Of a DNA stretch of 64,000 nt, positions 25,926 through 37,689 are shown one piece after another. Source of the DNA: Candidula unifasciata (Eukaryota > Mollusca > Gastropoda > Stylommatophora > Geomitridae); NCBI GenBank assembly GCA_905116865.2, contig CAJHNH020006013.1, forward strand, positions 88,501 through 152,500. Direction: 5' to 3'. How positions within the stretch are numbered: the stretch's first letter is position 1; each line of letters starts with the position of its first letter. A program made the translations under genes and the position numbers. The notes under the pieces are model-generated. The model searched no databases, had not been told where the DNA came from, and saw only the letters and a list, made by a program, of their open reading frames with translations.

Positions 25926-26099
25926 CTGATTGAGGTTAATATAAGGTTGGTAATAACGGCTCAAGATGCCTCAGATATATCATTGTCAACAAACTACATC
26001 AGAAAGTCCAGCGAGAAACTAGAGGCATCGCCTGCTAATTTGATTTACAGTCCAGCTACTGTTTCTATTGATTTGATAATGTGATTATATTGACGTTTT

Positions 26100-26290
26100 C
26101 TCATATTTTCGTGTTTTGTCGGTCACCTCATTTATCCCCGTCAAAGTACCCCACCCCCACCCCCCACCCAACTAAGGCGTTTCTTCCCTGTAGCTCGCTT
26201 CTTTGCTTCAGCAAGATATCCGATTATGAATATGCATACAAGTTGCAATGCATATTCCTTTATAAACCGACAAGCAAAAGTATTGTGTAA
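26100..26290. other. Pyrimidine-rich spacer
   Basis: ccccacccccaccccccacc run near 26150 and no recognisable element. Confidence 0.35.
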
Positions 26291-26420
26291 CTTGGTCAGT
26301 TAAAGTGAGAAAGATGGATCTTAAGAGCTGTGTTATGGCTCTGGGTGGCGTACTTTCCTCAGGCAAGGTGCATCGGCCTGCCAGGCAGAAGAGGTTGCAC
26401 AGGCAGAGAAACGGAGGCAC
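26290..26420 (+). pseudogene. LINE fragment of the CPHC family
   Basis: Plus strand WRTFLRQGASACQAEEVAQA then EKRRHPR matches the RSLRHGASVCQAAEVAQ segment at 18505-18852. It stops before the Cys motif. Confidence 0.75.
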
Positions 26421-26770
26421 CCTAGATAGGTTACTGGTTAGTGCCAGATTTAGGTTAAGCTTCATCTTAGGGCCTCACAATATGCAGGGGCCTGAACAAT
26501 ATGTTACCACAAACATACTTTTTTTTTTTTTTTTGGTTGCAAATTCGTTTAATTGATTTTTAAGTTCCCCTGGAGATTTTCTAATTTTATTTATATTATT
26601 TTGGGTATATTATTTCAGGTTGTTTATTCTAATAATGTAGCACATCTAAGTTGATAAGTATATATTTTACGGTTTTCTGAGATCGGCTGGTGTGATTTAA
26701 AACGGTAGGGGCCTCAGGGCTTGACACAGCTTATGGTCTCATCAAGTCCAAATCAGACTCTGCTCGTTAA

Positions 26771-27519
26771 ATAAATAAACAGAGAGGGGAACCATTTTAA
26801 GCCGTTAAATATTATGAATTAATCAAGTAACAGAAAGTATTGTGAACGGCACTCATAGAAAGAAGTAGAAAGATAGAAGAACACACTAGACAACATAAAA
26901 ATCGAAAGCTATATAGTTACCGTGCCGGGAATTGAACCTGTCACCTCCAGACGGCGTCTGCGCCTCGCCATGAATACAAGTGCACTAAGATACATGGTCA
27001 ACTCGGCACCCCCAAAAAAAGGTGTCTCATTGGCCATGTCTATCGTACAGCTTGAAATCCACGACTATGGAATACGGACAGAATTCATTTCAACCCATTG
27101 AAATGGCACCATAGGTTACAGAAATTTATATTAACGAGGCAAATGTCAAATAACAATCACAGCAACAATTTACGTACACAGTAGACCTTATTGCCCTGTC
27201 TAGAATACACAAACATTTAAGAAAGGTATTTGATTGGTAGGTTCCGGTGTGTATACGTCATTCCTATAAATAAACAGAGAGGGGAACCATTTTAAGCCGT
27301 TAAATATTATGAATTAATCAAGTAACAGAAAGTATTGTGAACGGCACTCATAGAAAGAAGTAGAAAGATAGAAGAACACACTAGACAACATAAAAATCGA
27401 AAGCTATAGTTACCGTGCCGGGAATTGAACCTGTCACCTCCAGACGGCGTCTGCGCCTCGCCATGAATACAAGTGCACTAAGATACATGGTCAACTCGGC
27501 ACCCCCAAAAAAAGGTGTC
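26771..27519 (-). mobile_element. SINE-4 dimer with LTR-like direct repeats
   Basis: 26771-27026 and 27266-27519 are identical apart from a 2-bp indel (gctatatag versus gctatag). They flank about 240 bp that continues the SINE-4 5' leader (aatccacgactatggaatac). The whole is bracketed by tcgttaaataa at 26764-26774 and 27518-27528, like an 11-bp target duplication. The tRNA-like part (gttaccgtgccgggaattga on plus) is inside each repeat. Confidence 0.85.
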
Positions 27520-27604
27520 GTTAAATAACCAGTTAAGGACTTGGTGGACTAAACAACACATCGGTACTTTGGAACTCTCCGTAGCTACGTAATATTTGAA
27601 ATTT

Positions 27605-27865
27605 ACTTTGCTCTCTAAAGGCCTGTCGGCTCTGTGGCTAAGTCGATGCGAACGCTTCGTAATGCCAGAATGCCGGCTTCGATCCCAGCTGCAGGCCATG
27701 CGCCTTGCAGTGGTTTCGACAGTGTTATCAAGAAAGCCGACCGTTCAGTAAGCAATGGCAAACTACTGGACGTCAATTTGCCTAGAAAAACCACATAAAA
27801 GCCAGAGGCTGTTGGGGTTGGTTCTGCAACGTCCTGTAAAGGATACGCAACTAACTTCTAAAGGC
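27605..27865 (+). mobile_element. SINE-5 copy, full length
   Basis: tRNA-like head gtcggctctgtggctaagtc with B-like ggcttcgatcccagctgca, then gtggtttcgacagtgttatc, agcaatggcaaactactgga, cctagaaaaaccacataaaa and tgtaaaggatacgcaacta. Confidence 0.9.
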
Positions 27866-27869
27866 CTTC

Positions 27870-28880
27870 ATCTCCCGGATAGCCTCGTTCGATTCAGGGG
27901 CGCAACTAATAAGGACATCCCTTACGATCATCCCTGCAGCTATGGAGTTCGTGCTTTATTCGACGTTTCTGGTCAGACATCATGCTAATCCCATAACACT
28001 GCGTGTCGCCGTGTCAGCTGCTTGCTATTAACTGATCAGTTCCCCTCATCTCTGTCCGTCAACGGCAAGGGACTTCAGGTTTGCATCCCAGCAAGTAGCT
28101 CGCCATATTATTGAGAGCTATCGAACCGTGTGGAATCAAACCCGATATCGACCCTCTCAATTTTAAACCTTTAAACTTTAAACCAAAAATACTTTTCAAA
28201 ATAATAAACAATACATTCAATCGTGATACGCCTGATAACTAAGCCATGGATCGCTAATGACAAGCAAACATACTAGCCACATTGCAGGCATGGTTGGCCA
28301 CAAAGAATCTGTGAATGCAAAGCTCGGTGATAAAACAATGCTGAAAAATCAATGTGCTGATTAGAAGTTGTGCTCAGGAAAGAGAAAAAAAACGATGCAC
28401 ACAACAACGACAACAGCAACAGAAACAACAACAACGAAGAATAGAACTTGCCTTCAATGGTATATACTTCAATGAAGCATGCAAGATGGAAATAGATGGC
28501 ATTCATTAGAGCATTTTAATGTGTTAAAAAGTTCATACAATTATAAGCTTACTGAGAAAGCAAAGCAAACGGTGGAACATTTCTACTAAGCTATACACAT
28601 GAGACATCAATAATAGGTGCCATGTAGGGGTATGTGGATTCTGCAGAAGTCAACCCCTTGAGTCCCAAGCATGTTTCAACTGTATCTCATATTTGTAACA
28701 TATAAGTTGTTACTTTAACGAAATTGTGATAAACTAATAACACTGTGAAACAGAAGAGTGTAACACTAACTGAGTTCTTCTGTGTTTGCCCATATTAGGG
28801 CAGTTAGAACGTTGTGTTGTAGTTTACAGCTAAGCGACCATATCTGTGCCTATCGGTCCCCATAATCTGATTTCAGCAAA
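27870..28880. other. Mostly unassigned; SINE-6 fragment near 28800
   Basis: gttagaacgttgtgttgtag and tttacagctaagcgaccata at 28800-28850 are SINE-6-like. A minus open frame near 28273-28506 has weak exon-like looks but no proper donor and no family match. Confidence 0.4.
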
Positions 28881-28884
28881 CTGA

Positions 28885-28985
28885 TGTCGCAGCAACAAGT
28901 CGCCTTTTTTCGACATGGTTGTAAAGGGGCAGCGGGTTTATACCCCCCCCCCCTTTTTCCAAAAAGGGCCCCGGACACCAAAAAA
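28885..28985 (-). mobile_element. SINE-2 5' fragment
   Basis: gtcgccttttttcgacatgg, ggggcagcgggtttat, poly-C and gggccccgga match the right part of SINE-2 at 30080-30150. Confidence 0.65.
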
Positions 28986-29225
28986 AAAGGGGGGGGGGGG
29001 AATAAGTGAAGTGGGTTAATTATTAAAATGGATCAGATTCAAGGGGTTAACGAAAGTATATCATGAACGTATAAACTAACATACCCCTAGTAACCTGCTT
29101 GGTTATTACCCAAAAAAAAGGGGGTGGGGATAAGTGAAGTGGGTTAATTATTAAAATGGATAAGATTAAAGGGGTTAACGAAAGTATATCATGAACGTAT
29201 AAACCTGCTTGGTACTAAAGACATT
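28980..29225. repeat. Imperfect tandem duplication, about 130 bp
   Basis: ccaaaaaaaagggggg, gtgaagtgggttaattatta, ggggttaacgaaagtatatc and gaacgtataaac occur twice (about 28980-29085 and 29110-29205) with few differences. The left copy has about 20 bp extra (aacatacccctagtaacctg). Confidence 0.9.
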
Positions 29226-29343
29226 AATAAATACGCCATACGCCTAAAGACAAGGAAAATGGTCCTCACTGTAAAAATAGAGGACTATTTTTCACGCCTT
29301 TAGGCGTGTGTTGTATTTATTAATTTCTTTAGTACCAAGCAGC
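29204..29343. repeat. 139-bp near-perfect palindrome
   Basis: Left arm 29204-29267 and right arm 29280-29343 are reverse complements with few mismatches (gcttggtactaaagacatta against taatttctttagtaccaagc), with a 12-bp loop. The inner arms are SINE-1 tails (ggcgt...cctttaggcg) facing each other. Confidence 0.88.
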
Positions 29344-29867
29344 TTGCTATAAGTATGTTAGGCCTCCAAGAATTCCCTTTTCTTGTTCATGGATGCAATT
29401 TTCCTTTAATAAAACCTTAAAGAGTTTTATATTATATAATTTATGCGATTTTGCATGCACATTCACTGTTATTTCCTTTACTGAAAATTAAACAACAATG
29501 CATTTACGTCCATACATTTAAAAGGCGTAAACATGTTACAGTTTTTTAAGGTAGCGGGTGTTATTTAAAATAGAAGGGGCCTCAGCACTGTTTACAGCTA
29601 AGGGCCTCATCCGGTCTAAATCTGGCCCAGGCCTTATCGTAAGCAGAAGACGCTGTGTACATTGGAGTCAGTTGAAACCAACTCACGTGCATATTTCAAA
29701 ACTGCCACAGAAATAAACTTTGTGTGTGAGAAATGGGTATGTTTGATAGTGTGTGCGTGTGCGCTGTGTGAGAGAAGAGGTGACTTATGTGTGGGAGAAT
29801 GTGGGCGTGTGCGCGTTGTATGAGAGATAATACGTGTGAGAACGTGTCTGTGTATGTGACTTAGATA

Positions 29868-30165
29868 TATCTTCTTCTTCTTCTTCGCGTTCACCAGCTG
29901 TACACTCTGGCGGAAAGTTCTGGTTGTTCGTCCACACCTGGACTGCAGTCCTGCTCCAGAACCTGGGTGTTGCGTGTGCATCAGGTTTACAGATCTGATT
30001 CACTTGAATGCAGGCTGTTGGTTCCTTGCCTCTCAGGCAGATGCACTCCGACTTCAAAGGAAGCTACCAATTAGTCGACTCTTACGACATGCTTTTTGGT
30101 AGGCAGTGGGTCTATTCTTGTTTTCCCCCCACAATGGGGCCCCGGATCCCACACAGGAAACTTAG
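29868..30165 (-). mobile_element. SINE-2 copy, best preserved
   Basis: From a ttc run at the left: cgttcaccagctgtacactc, ggcggaaagttctggttgtt, ggactgcagtcctgctccag, ttgcctctcaggcagatgca, gactcttacgacatgctttt, ggcagtgggtctattcttg and ggggccccggatcccacac. No clear tRNA A/B boxes were seen; the tail is (GAA)n on the minus strand. Confidence 0.88.
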
Positions 30166-30564
30166 ATATATGACTACTTGGTCAGAGAGAAAGAGGGAGC
30201 AGAGAGTGGAGTAAAAGAGAGAGACAGAGTTAATATACTCAGGAAACAATGGGAAAACATGCAAGATATAAATAAATCGAGATTAGGAACTATGTAACAT
30301 GTTTTTAGAAGCAAATCTGCAACAACAATAACAACAACAACAAAAACCATGCGTTAGTCGGAACACGAAAAACCCAATACAAATGATAGTAATCGGAAAA
30401 TGTACAACATAACCATGCAAAATAACAAATCAGCAAGCTCCTAAACAAACATAACGGTTGTTTATTGCCCGGGAATAAAGCGGATAAAACTAAAAACTAG
30501 CACATAAAATATGATTATGGTGACTGAGAAAATATGTCATCACATCAATTGTTGAGTAGTAGCT

Positions 30565-31470
30565 TATGATAATTGGTTAGTTTGTTAGGTTGAGTGGTTA
30601 GTTGGTTAGGTTTAGTGGTTAGTTGGTTAGGTTGAGTGGTTAGTTGGTTAGGTTGAGTGGTTAGTTGGTTAGGTTGAGTGGTTAGTTTGTTAGGTTGAGG
30701 GGTTGGTTTGTTAGGCTGAGTGGTTGGTTTGTTAGGTTTAGTGGTTAGTTGGTTAGGTTGAGTGGTTAGTTTGTTAGGTTGAGTGGTTAGTTGGTTAGGT
30801 TGAGTGGTTGGTTTGTTAGGTTGAGTGGTTAGTTTGTTAGGTTGAGTGGTTAGTTGGTTAGGTTGAGTGGTTAGTTTGTTAGGTTGAGTGGTTAGTTTGT
30901 TAGGTTGAGTGGTTAGTTTGTTAGGTTTAGTGGTTAGTTGGTTAGGTTGAGTGGTTAGTTTGTTAGGTTGAGTGGTTAGTTGGTTAGGTTGAGTGGTTAG
31001 TTGGTTAGGTTGAGTGGTTAGTTGGTTAGGTTGAGTGGTTAGTTTGTTAGGTTGAGTGGTTAGTTGGTTAGGTTTAGTGGTTGGTTTGTTAGGTTCAGCG
31101 GTTGGTTTGTTAGGCTGAGGGTATGGTTTGTTAGGCTGAGGGTTTGGTTTGTTAGGCTGAGGGTTTGGTTTGTTAGGCTGAGGGTTTGGTTTGTTAGGCT
31201 GAGGGTTTGGTTTGTTAGGCTGAGGGGTTGATCTGATAGGATGAGGGGTTGGTTTGTTAGGTTGAGGGGTTGGTTTGATAAGTTGAGGGGTTGGTTTGTT
31301 AGGATGAGGGGTTGGTTTGTTAGGATGAGGGGTTGGTTTGTTAGTTTGAGGGGTTGGTTTGATAAGTTGAGGGGTTGGTTTGTTAGGTTGAGGGGTTGGT
31401 TTGTTAGGTTGTGGGGTTGGTTTGATAGGATGAGGGGTTGGTTTGTTTGGTTGAGGACTGCTAGGTGAAG
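30565..31470. repeat. 21-bp minisatellite, about 43 units
   Basis: Units of gtggttagttggttaggttg plus a. Left two thirds use agttggttaggttgagtgg; right third shifts to ggggttggtttgttaggatg. Contains many ttagg cores but no pure telomeric run. Frames stay open on both strands because the unit is divisible by three. Confidence 0.95.
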
Positions 31471-31474
31471 TATC

Positions 31475-32520
31475 TGGTTTATTAATTTTAACTGGGGTGC
31501 GCGTGGTAATGAGCAGGCTAACACACTGGCTGCTGCCGCTTCTCTGATCGGTGAGCTACTTCATGAGAAAGCAGACGAGGTGAATGGTTCTCAGGGATCA
31601 AGTGAACAGTCCAACAGAACAGAGTCGATATCTTGAAAGTATGTTTTTCGCTTTCTGAGCCATTATTAAACCTATTCAACACGGCTGATACTGGATATAA
31701 ACAGGCGAACATCAGTTATTCCTTTCAAACACTAGAACTATAGTTCGTTTCAGAAGTTGTGTGCAACTTTAAAAATATGCAAATCAGTAACCGTTAGATG
31801 TAAGTTCTTGATATTTGGCAAGAAATATGTTAATAATCATGTCATGTCATTGATACAAATTTTTTAATGTACACAAACATCTAGTTTTCATTTGGTCTTA
31901 TTTGTGGTATATGAAAATATAGACAATATTTCAGTACAAACAATCACCATGCTTACAGTTAAACGAGTAATGGGAACTTTTTAAAATATCAGATTGCAAA
32001 CATTCCATGAGCGTGTAACTCTCGGGTGATCCTCTCCAGCATTAGCCTTCAGCCGGTCAGTTACGTGAACATATTTCTTTATTTTTATTATATAGAGGAC
32101 AGGCTATCAAAATAATTTCTACATGACTGCTCATGTGAATTGGTTCCTAAACCATCTCAACGTGTGTGTCAATTACTGTATATTCTATCTAAGGGGTACA
32201 ACAATTATTAGTCAAACAAAGATTAAAGAATTCGCCCGCTTAGAAAAAACAGCAGCATTGGTACAACTGTAAATTATAAAATCATATTGACTTGTGACAT
32301 CGAAGGTCACATGCTAAATTCCCATTAATCCGTTAGGAGTTTTCGAGATACTGGTTAAAATGTGAGGGCATAACTTTTAAAATGAACTACAGAATAAATT
32401 TATATGGCGCAGCTCATTTAGGCTTACCGTACGTACCCTAAGTCTCAAAACCTAATAGTGTTTACAAGTAATTATACGGAGCGGGGCAATAGGTTTTGGA
32501 GAAATTTAATGTACACAGTG
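31475..32520. other. No recognisable feature
   Basis: AT-rich, unique-looking. No tRNA box, inverted repeat or coding similarity seen. Confidence 0.45.
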
Positions 32521-32665
32521 ATTCCTCTATTCCCTCTTGTTTTGTGATGAATTCAGTATCATGATTGGATTGTAGTCTGGCACCTTTAGCCTCTTTCATT
32601 CGCATTTGTCATATCACATAGTTTCTCTGGGATGTTCTAGTTGTTTCCTATTTCAGTCTCCAGTT
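32520..32665 (-). pseudogene. LINE C-terminal tail
   Basis: Shares ttcagtatcatgattggatt, tggcacctttagcctctttc and cgcatttg with 12985-13140 and 24735-24910. Confidence 0.55.
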
Positions 32666-32789
32666 TGTGAGAAAAATTCTTTGTTCACTTATCCTCTAAC
32701 CGTTTTTCTTTAAAATCAATTAATAGTTGGTAGTAGTGTTCATCCAGATATTTCTCAGCCTTCTTCATCTTTCTTTAGTTTACAAATAA

Positions 32790-33040
32790 AATGACCCTTT
32801 CCCCCACATCTTCAGGCGTATTTAGCATACAGGGCTAGATCTATATTTTATAGATCAATCAGCACTAGGTGGGTGATGTAGTCAGCATCCTGCCGGCCGC
32901 CTCTACTTCCCAGGACTGCACCTATTACCCACTCAAGTGCCAAGATCATTTAAAAAACAAAGGTCCAGCTCCGTCAGGACCCGAACCCACGACCTTTCAA
33001 TCTGCAGATGAGCGTCTAGCCGCTAGACCATGGCAACTTC
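32790..33040 (-). mobile_element. SINE-1 copy with clear tRNA-like head
   Basis: Left end aatgaccctttcccccacat, ttcaggcgtatttagcatac, tagatcaatcagcactaggt. The minus-strand head reads atggtctagcggctagacgc (A box) and gtcgtgggttcgggtcctga (B box), a good tRNA-derived Pol III promoter. Confidence 0.92.
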
Positions 33041-33129
33041 ATTTCGTGAATTTATCCCATTTAATATTTATCCTGACCAACATATAATGTGTTCTTGCAG
33101 TTTTAGCATTTGAGCATTTGATATTTTTA

Positions 33130-33335
33130 TTAATTGTGTGTATTGTTGCGCATGTAAAAAAAATTCCTTGGCAGTTGGAAATCGAAAAGACCGCAAAATT
33201 TGGAGTTACAAATCTACCCAAAGTATTTCAGGATCCTCACCAGTGCTACGGAGTTCGTGCACTGCACTGAGATTCTTCGGACTCAGGTTTGAGTCAGAAG
33301 TAGAACGGAGCATTTATGTGCTACAAGCTGTACCC
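33130..33335 (+). mobile_element. SINE-3 partial copy
   Basis: gtgtattgttgcgcatgtaa, ttggaaatcgaaaag, aaagtatttcaggatcctca and attcttcggactcaggtttg. 5'-truncated, missing the tRNA head. Confidence 0.85.
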
Positions 33336-33384
33336 GGCCACGCGTTGCTGTGGCCCAGAATGGTGAAATGGAGAGGGACAAAAT

Positions 33385-33915
33385 AGCTCTCAGCTAACAG
33401 TGTCTGTCATATACCCCTCCTCCCCTAGACACAGTCCTATCTCCCTCTCTGGAGGATTGAAAAATCATCACCTTGCGAAATTATCAAAATAGAAATAGCT
33501 AAGAAATGAGAACTTTAAAATAATATTTTTAGCTCTCTTAGCTAACTGTGTCTGACATAACCTCCCCCCCCCCCCCCCCCCCCCCCACTTCCACCAATCG
33601 TATCTCCCTCTCCGTCATCACCTGGCGAAATTATAAGAATAGAAATAGTTAAGAAATGAGAACAATAAAATAATATTTTAAGCTCTCTCAGCTGACTGTG
33701 TCTGGCATAACCACCCCCCCCCCCCCCCCCCACTCCCCCAATCATATCTCCCTCTCCGAAGAATTGAAAAATCATCATCTGGCGAAGTCATATATCTTCC
33801 TCTCCGAAGGATTGAAAAATCATCCATGGCGAAATTATTAAAATAGAAATAGTTAAGAAATGGTGATTTTAAAATAATATTTTAAGCTCTCTTAGCTAAC
33901 TGTGTCTGGAATAAC
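33385..33915. repeat. About 150-200-bp tandem repeat, three units
   Basis: agctctcagctaacagtgtc, tatctccctctc, attgaaaaatcatcacct, gcgaaattat.aaaatagaa and taaaataatattt recur three times. Units 2 and 3 each carry a poly-C run (about 33562-33586 and 33714-33731), where unit 1 has a shorter C-rich stretch. Confidence 0.9.
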
Positions 33916-34330
33916 CGTGGCAACCACCCTTTTAAGGGAAAAATAACAATTATCACCCAGCGAGGAATCGAACACCGGTCACCCGCGTGAAAGATGTCAT
34001 ACTTACAACTATACTACCGACGACTGGAGAGTTTAGGTCAGATATCGCAGCCTAGCTGTAAACCACAACACAACGTGCCAACGGCCCTCTCGGGGGCGAA
34101 CGAAGATTACCCGTGACATGACCATTGAGCATCACGTCGCCGCTGTCGCAGGCTAGTTGTAAACCCCAAAATCGAAAAAGGCGTAGATATCGCAGCCTAG
34201 CCATAAATCCCAACACAAAGTGCCAGCCGCCCAGATAAGGGCTAAAAAAAATGTATATCACCTCGCGAGGAATCAAACGCGGGTCATCTGCATGATAGGC
34301 AGGATAGCTACCAACTACGCTACCAAACAC
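33915..34330 (-). mobile_element. Two SINE-6 copies and a fragment
   Basis: 33915-34025 and 34185-34330 both have agcgaggaatcgaac or cgcgaggaatcaaac (B-box side) then a gaccctgc-like head ending in aactacgctaccaa. Body: gatatcgcagcctagctgta, aaccacaacacaacgtgcca, aacggccctctc. Read on minus they start with a tRNA-like region. Confidence 0.75.
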
Positions 34331-34334
34331 TCAA

Positions 34335-36230
34335 GCAAATAGAGGAAATGAAATTATATAATAATGCAAAGTTCAATAAGAGCTCAGCAGTCAAATACGG
34401 CCAATAATCTTTGATTTCATTATTTTTTTTTTTTCCTAAGGTGGTCACAGAGTCTCTGGGAAGCACAGGCGTATTTTTATGACTCTATGGAGCCATGACT
34501 ATGAAATGCTGGTTTTAAAAAAAACTAATATTTAAATAGGTAACGACTGGGCCGTGCATTCGCTCGCCGGCAGACAACTTCGTCGTCAGTAAGGACAGTA
34601 TTTGTCTGTCTCCTCTGATGGCATCAACACTGTAGGAGTCATTTTCATGAGTCCTTTTCAGGGCTCTTGATAGCGTGCAATGCAAATAGTCATTTTATAT
34701 AGCGCATATAACATAGTCACAATTATAGCCTAAAGCACCTCTTCGAGGATGCTGGCTGAACGTGAACATCCCCCCCCCCCTCCCAGCAAAGCATTGGACT
34801 GGAATATGTGGCAGTGTAAATATCACAGCGACCGTCTTTATTTCTGGTAAAACTTCCTCCTTCCCACTTTAGACGAGATTGACCTAAGAACCTAGGTCAT
34901 GTTTTTTTTTAAAAATGGCTGTCTCGCTGGGAATTCAAAAAAATAAACAAAGGGGGTAGGTGAGCGTGCCAGACAACGTGTTACGACGACCCAATGAGGT
35001 AGAAATGTTGTAACTGATAAAACATGCTTGGGTGTAGACGACAGCGTCTGATAACTCTTCTCAAATCCCCGGCTTTTCTAATCTATTTGATTCTTTCTGA
35101 GACGTCAGCAGAAGATAACCGATAACAATTTGGACAAGGATTCTACATTTACCCCAATTATTTCAGAAAACTCCTCAATTGTAGACAGTGTTTCGAAATT
35201 TAGTATAACCAATTTTTAAATAGAGCTTAGACGGCTGCCATAATTTATGTTACTAAGGAGTAGGGGTATCTATGCGGCTTTGGAGTTAAGCCTTTGCCTC
35301 GTGCTTTGAAGGTCGCGAGCTTGTTTCACGAACATGTCGTTCGCTTAAAATTGCATTTTTAGGGATATGCTCGGGATCGTCACTCGAGCCAAGGAATTCG
35401 TGCCTAGTGAGACGTTCACGGCAGGCAGCTAGCGGTTTGGCGGAGAGAGGCCGAACCACAAAGGATACATGCCTTGCAATGGAAGCGATGCTCTCGACTT
35501 TAAACCGGAAACTGAGACAATGTTCTTCATTTCATCTAAAATGTTACAAAGTGAAACTGAATTCACGGCTGCTCTATCTGCCAGAAAGTAGGACTGCCAG
35601 AAAGGACAGCCAGAATGGAGGTAAAGAATTTGACAAAAATCAAATTAACATGTTCGCCTGAAATGTGATAAGGATAAGGATAGTAAGTGGCGCCCAATAA
35701 TTTAAGTGCACTAATTATTTGGCTTTGTTGTAAAAGCAAGCAAACAACAATTTTTTTTGCTCTGGAGCAGCGTCTGCTGCTACTGCTGCTGCTACTGCTG
35801 CTGCTACTACTACAAACACCACCACCGATATTGCTACAGCTCCTGCTATACTACGAATGCTACAAGCGGGATCACAACTTTATGAATACTTAATAACTTT
35901 CACTGCTGGACGTTGTTTCATAGTTTGTGTGTGTTATGCGAAGGTGTAATACAGTATCTCTATTGTCATGAATTTATCATGATCTCAAAACGTCATGGGC
36001 CTCCCAACAGAGTGTTAATCTGTGTTAACACCGTCTGGAATTAAAATATTCCCCATTCCCCCCCCCCCCCTTCTTTTCCCCCGGTTGTATCAACCCTGAA
36101 ACATTGACGAGACCGAATGAGTTGCGGAAAGCACTCATCGAAACTAAGGGCTCGTCCCTGGAGAATCTGTTTTATTTGTACAGTGGTTATTTTCTGCTCT
36201 GTGAATCAAGCAGACATAGGAGGATTGACT
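34335..36230. other. Mostly unassigned
   Basis: Poly-C at 34772-34782, a tRNA-like stretch without a B box near 35270, and imperfect CTG repeats at 35775-35825. No gene recognised. Confidence 0.4.
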
Positions 36231-36231
36231 G

Positions 36232-36400
36232 AATCCGCCGTGTTAAAGTAATTAGTGTGCTTGTTTGCCAAGAAAGGGGTTCGTGTTCGATTCCCGACGT
36301 TCTAAACATGTAAAGGGGCGCCGACACAAAGAAACCAGTTTGTCTGAGGTTGCTCGGCTCCCTCGCACAATTTACTAAGAAAGTATCAAGGACTGCTCAA
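36232..36400 (+). mobile_element. tRNA-like SINE, single copy seen
   Basis: aatccgccgtgttaaagtaa head and ggttcgtgttcgattcccg B box, then ggggcgccgacacaaagaaa. Pol III layout; only one copy in the window. Confidence 0.6.
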
Positions 36401-36404
36401 GTGC

Positions 36405-36600
36405 TCAACAAATATAATTACAGTGCAGACTTAATCTGAAGGACTCACCGAAGACCCAAGAAATAGTTTTTCTTTTTAGAAATTCCTTTTAACCAGATAA
36501 GAGTTCCCGCAAGAAAATAGTCAGGGATAAACAAATCGATCTTCACAACAGAAATTCGCCACATCCGAGATAGCCTTTAGCTGTCTTTTCAGTAAATTTC
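36405..36600 (+). repeat. Dispersed repeat, inverted match to 61430-61620
   Basis: acagtgcagacttaatctga, ggactcaccg, tagaaattccttttaaccag, cttcacaacagaaattcgcc and acatccgagatagcctttag appear as reverse complements at the other locus. Identity is high. No coding. Confidence 0.85.
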
Positions 36601-37089
36601 TAAAAGGCGTTTGTGTGTTGCTGTTTTTGCTGTAGCTGCTGCTGCTGCTGCTACTGCTGTTGTTGTTGTTGTCGTTGGCACATTCCCATCTTTCCAAACG
36701 ATAGTGTTATATTGTGCGATGACGAATCTGGGAAGAACAGACTATGGCGATGGCGAGTGTGACTAGCAACACCCGCCCGCGTTAAGAAAAGCTGTCCCCA
36801 ATCAGATGACGGGATTCCAGGACCCATGTTCCATCACAAGTATTTACTGTGCTTGTTTTTGAGACGCTCAGCTCTCAACCTTTCTCCAGTTACTGTTTCC
36901 TTGATTCCTCCCCCTTCCTGATTTTGCCCCTAAAGAAACCGGTCCGTGACACTTTGCTCCCAAGAATCTATATCAATATCTGTATAATTCATGTCCCATT
37001 TGCACACATCTCTATATCGTAGCAGAGGCCGAACTCGACATTTTCTACGTATCTGTAATTCACCATTTATAAATATATATATATATATA

Positions 37090-37325
37090 TAAGTCAGCGT
37101 TTGTGGCTTGGGCGTTGCGAACGCGCTTCGTAATGCCAGGGTGCCGGGTTCGATCCAAGCTACAGGCCTTGCGCCTGGTTTCGACAGTGGTATCGAGAAG
37201 CCCACTATCCAGAAAGCAATGGCAAACTATTGGGTGTAAGCCCGCCTAGACAAACCACAACAGCCAAAAAATGATGGAGTTGGTTCTGCAACCTACTGTA
37301 AAGGATACGCAACTAACTTTTAATG
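37090..37325 (+). mobile_element. SINE-5 copy, full length
   Basis: gtcagcgtttgtggcttggg head, gccgggttcgatccaagcta B box, gtttcgacagtggtatcgag, agcaatggcaaactattggg and tactgtaaaggatacgcaac. It directly follows a short TA run (37073-37091). Confidence 0.92.
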
Positions 37326-37689
37326 TATATTAAATATGCTATTGTGTGAGCTCTAGTGCCAAATTATATAATAAGTACACTAGCCTCGGGAGCCAATAAA
37401 ATCTGATCTGCGGACAAGTTTGTGGCCTGTAAGCCATAGTCCCCCCCCCCCCTCCTAGCCACTAGGCTAAGCGCGGCTCCCTTTGCGTGTTTTTAGCCAA
37501 AAGTAAAACAACAAATAGCATGACTGTTTAGTTTCACACTTGGAGCTAATCACACAGACACACATAGACTGGTACAACACACATAACAAAAAATACTGAA
37601 TTCAAGTCATATGTTATTCTCAATCACTTCGATCTACTTCTACTGACGTTCATAGTTGCTATGTATTTTGTTCTAGAAATTGACTGCAA

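Noticed and set aside
28273..28506. Minus-strand frame with VYTIEG, resembling the PLD YTIE motif
   Set aside because: The likeness is four residues, the donor would be GC, and the true YTIE exon is at 11379-11507.
30565..31470. Telomere-like TTAGG-rich array
   Set aside because: Cores of ttagg are spaced by ttgagtgg-type filler in a 21-bp unit; there is no run of pure hexamers.
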